Below, piece by piece: positions 63,401 through 64,000 of a DNA stretch of 64,000 bases. The notes beneath the pieces are model-generated. The model did not search any database, was not told the origin of the DNA, and was given only the letters and a program-made list of their open reading frames with translations. Numbering within the stretch: position 1 is the first letter of the stretch; every line of letters starts with the position of its first letter. The position numbers and the translations under genes were made by a program. The stretch is from NCBI RefSeq assembly GCF_903645285.1, contig NZ_CAHJXN010000001.1:452481-516480 (forward strand), given 5' to 3'. Source of the DNA: Streptococcus thalassemiae (GTDB lineage: Bacteria; Bacillota; Bacilli; Lactobacillales; Streptococcaceae).

Positions 63401-64000
63401 GTTTTGCCATTGTCCTACGGTTGGGGCAGTTGGCGCGGCTTTGGTTACTTTCAACTTAACAGTAGTTTCTTCCGTACTACCATCAGTGTAAGTAATCGTA
63501 ACTGGAATATCTTGGTTGCTTCCTGCTGTTAAGGCTGGTAATGCTCCGTTTGAAGTCACTGATTGAATGTTCGATGACGCATAGTCTTTCTCTTCATTTC
63601 CTACGGTGATTCCGATAACTCCCGTATTCGTATGAAGGTCTTCGCCACTCAAGGTGTCTGTTGGTTTCTTAACGATGTCTGTCTTACGAACAGTATGCGC
63701 TTGTTTGCTGTAGGCTGCACTGTTTGTGCTATTTTCTAGCTCGCCTTCTCCAACTTTTGCGGTTACGGTGACGCTATCGCCTACTTTGTCCGCTGGAACT
63801 TCAATCGAATCGCCTGTCACCTTAACGTCTGGATGGTTACCCTCTACAGTCCAGGTGCCAGTGTCCCCTTTCTTGACAACAACTGTTCCGCCTGCTTTCA
63901 ACGGAATCTCAATCTTATCTCCTCCGTTGTCTGCGGCTGGTGTTACTTTCAAGTTACCGTTTTGCCATTGTCCTACGGTTGGGGCAGTTGGCGCGGCTTC
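60479..64000 (-). CDS. repeat-rich LPXTG surface protein, C-terminal part
   Basis: The frame is open to the right edge, so at least 1173 residues are seen and the N-terminus is missing. From N to C: two near-identical 186-residue repeats (VTPAADNGGDKIEIPL...), three ~75-residue repeats (VKVPGVNGEKEVKDGKVTLTNDDLPE type), five ~68-residue repeats (KVPVKDKAHLTPEEKKQV...PGKDVTVG...ITHSIPGTELV type), a MucBP-like unit (ITKWVDEQGNELKP) and the sortase signal LPNTG with a hydrophobic tail and KKKKDDEEEA. Wall-anchored; ligand unknown. It is likely the same class of large adhesin as the 14-22 kb protein but with different repeats. Confidence 0.93.
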   Translation of the reverse strand, partial: EAAPTAPTVGQWQNGNLKVTPAADNGGDKIEIPLKAGGTVVVKKGDTGTWTVEGNHPDVKVTGDSIEVPADKVGDSVTVTAKVGEGELENSTNSAAYSKQAHTVRKTDIVKKPTDTLSGEDLHTNTGVIGITVGNEEKDYASSNIQSVTSNGALPALTAGSNQDIPVTITYTDGSTEETTVKLKVTKAAPTAPTVGQWQNGNLKVTPAADNGGDKIEIPLKAGGTVVVKKGDTGTWTVEGNHPDVKVTGDSIEVPADKVGDSVTVTAKVGEGELENSTNSAAYSKQAHTVRKTDIVKKPTDTLSGEDLHTNTGVIGITVGNEEKDYASSNIQSVTSNGALPALTPDSETEVPVLITYNDGSQEKTTVTLKVAPAAPKVTVNRQDGTTGDVTLTVKRHDNSNYPNDSVVTVPGIDGTFKVKDGTITIKNDQLKDTVQTGKVTVKEGTKLPAETSDDKQLPAKLKYSAVPKLVVEAQDPKTGNVTVKVTDQNGQPLASGTTVKIPGVSGDKAVVDGKVELSNNDLPETATRGKGSITEPGKLSTEGTVEVEVPAKLVPSATPTFTVGTQDKLDGHVDVTVTGVSDGTKVKLPGVNGEKEVKDGKVTLTNDDLPEKSTKGKGSAQEDGKLPTEGTSEITIPGKLTSAKGAPAIDFIVELPLPLVVPDPEHLTSKEIEKLVEEVKKSNPNSDVKADDKGNVTVTDKATGEAVFIPVKDLTVKDFTPVKPTEKVPVKDKAHLTPEEKKQVTDKVKDKNPGKDVTVGEDGTAAVKDPNTGITHSIPGTELVNQDFEPVKPTEKVPVKDKAHLTPEEKKQVADKVKAKNPGKEVTVGDDGTATVTDPTTGISHTIPGTELVNQDFEPVKPTDKVPVKDKAHLTSEEKKQVADKVKDKNPGKDVTVGDDGTATVTDPTTGVSHTIPGTELVNQDFEPVKPTEKVPVKDPSNLTNEEQDKVKKAVEKANPGKDVTVDSKGNATVKDPRTKISHEIPNKDLIMVTGKGDSTKLDLPSLIITKWVDEQGNELKPADAKAPAVLGEANEAFEHGEIEGYVFVKTKVEGDVVTHIFRKVSPVRPTGDGQQGPATPSTDTNRRPDTATPAEVPAAQPAGQPSQTVEVPAQLPNEVSETNPSVSQPQAVLPNTGTQEDRATGAFGVLSLLGAFGLLFAKKKKDDEEEA
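62973..64000 (-). repeat. 558-bp tandem repeat in the second LPXTG gene
   Basis: The sequence at 62973-63440 appears again, apparently base for base, at 63531-63998 (period 558 bp, 186 codons). The repeat may continue beyond the window. Such identity signals recent duplication. Confidence 0.88.

Overview
The window is a low-GC Firmicute chromosome segment and almost certainly comes from a streptococcus of the mitis group (S. mitis, S. oralis, S. pseudopneumoniae or S. pneumoniae). The evidence is five BOX repeat elements, MurM/MurN, the Vex/VncRS locus, an LdcB lipoprotein, an SpNOX-type oxidase, and YSIRK/LPXTG surface proteins. From memory, most of the gene order runs in reverse relative to the pneumococcal block from the TCS09/msrAB2 genes through rplKA, ldcB, brnQ, pepV, uvrC, murMN, rnjB, recJ and fba to vncRS/vex. 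The very large, strain-specific surface proteins and a split pep27 suggest a commensal relative rather than a typical pneumococcus; the sequence alone cannot settle the species.

Layout. 1-4.0 kb: an oxidative-stress cluster (ccdA2-etrx2-msrAB2) followed by the two-component pair RR09/HK09, whose kinase runs off the left edge. 4.2-9.5 kb: a YihY membrane protein, a BOX element, an Na+/H+ antiporter-like protein, and a tRNA wobble-uridine modification pair (MnmL/YtqA-like radical SAM enzyme and MnmM/YtqB-like methyltransferase) with a small Cys-rich protein. 9.5-14.2 kb: small membrane proteins, tRNA-Thr(CGT), a three-gene ABC-2 exporter, a RelBE-type toxin-antitoxin pair and a repeat-rich gap. 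14.3-22.2 kb: a 2640-residue YSIRK/LPXTG adhesin built from CshA-like fibril repeats, with a G9 tract in its leader. 22.7-32.3 kb: rplKA, ldcB-HIT-M42 peptidase, brnQ, rhodanese, uracil-DNA glycosylase, pepV, nitroreductase and an amino-acid-binding lipoprotein. 32.4-43.4 kb: phosphoesterase, uvrC, a membrane-anchored matrixin-like protease, murM/murN, esterase, RNase J2 and recJ. 43.5-47.8 kb: an amino-acid ABC transporter operon and an SpNOX-like oxidase. 47.8-49.7 kb: a group II (IIC-like) intron inserted between nox and its terminator. 50-53 kb: fba and vncRS. 53.3-56.6 kb: a LysM surface protein. 56.9-60.3 kb: vex1-vex2-vex3. 60.5 kb to the right edge: the C-terminal part of a second repeat-rich LPXTG protein.

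The most striking observation is that the LysM protein gene (53.3-56.6 kb) sits inside the pep27 peptide gene. The first codons of a pep27-like ORF lie just upstream of it and the last 20 codons plus stop lie just downstream of its terminator. The vex-pep27-vncRS locus is therefore interrupted, and the new gene appears to sit behind the old pep27/vncRS promoter. Other regulatory signals stand out: a G9 tract in the leader of the giant adhesin, several promoters whose -10 box lies 6-7 nt from the start codon (candidate leaderless genes mnmL, a small membrane protein gene and uvrC), and competing hairpins downstream of vex3.
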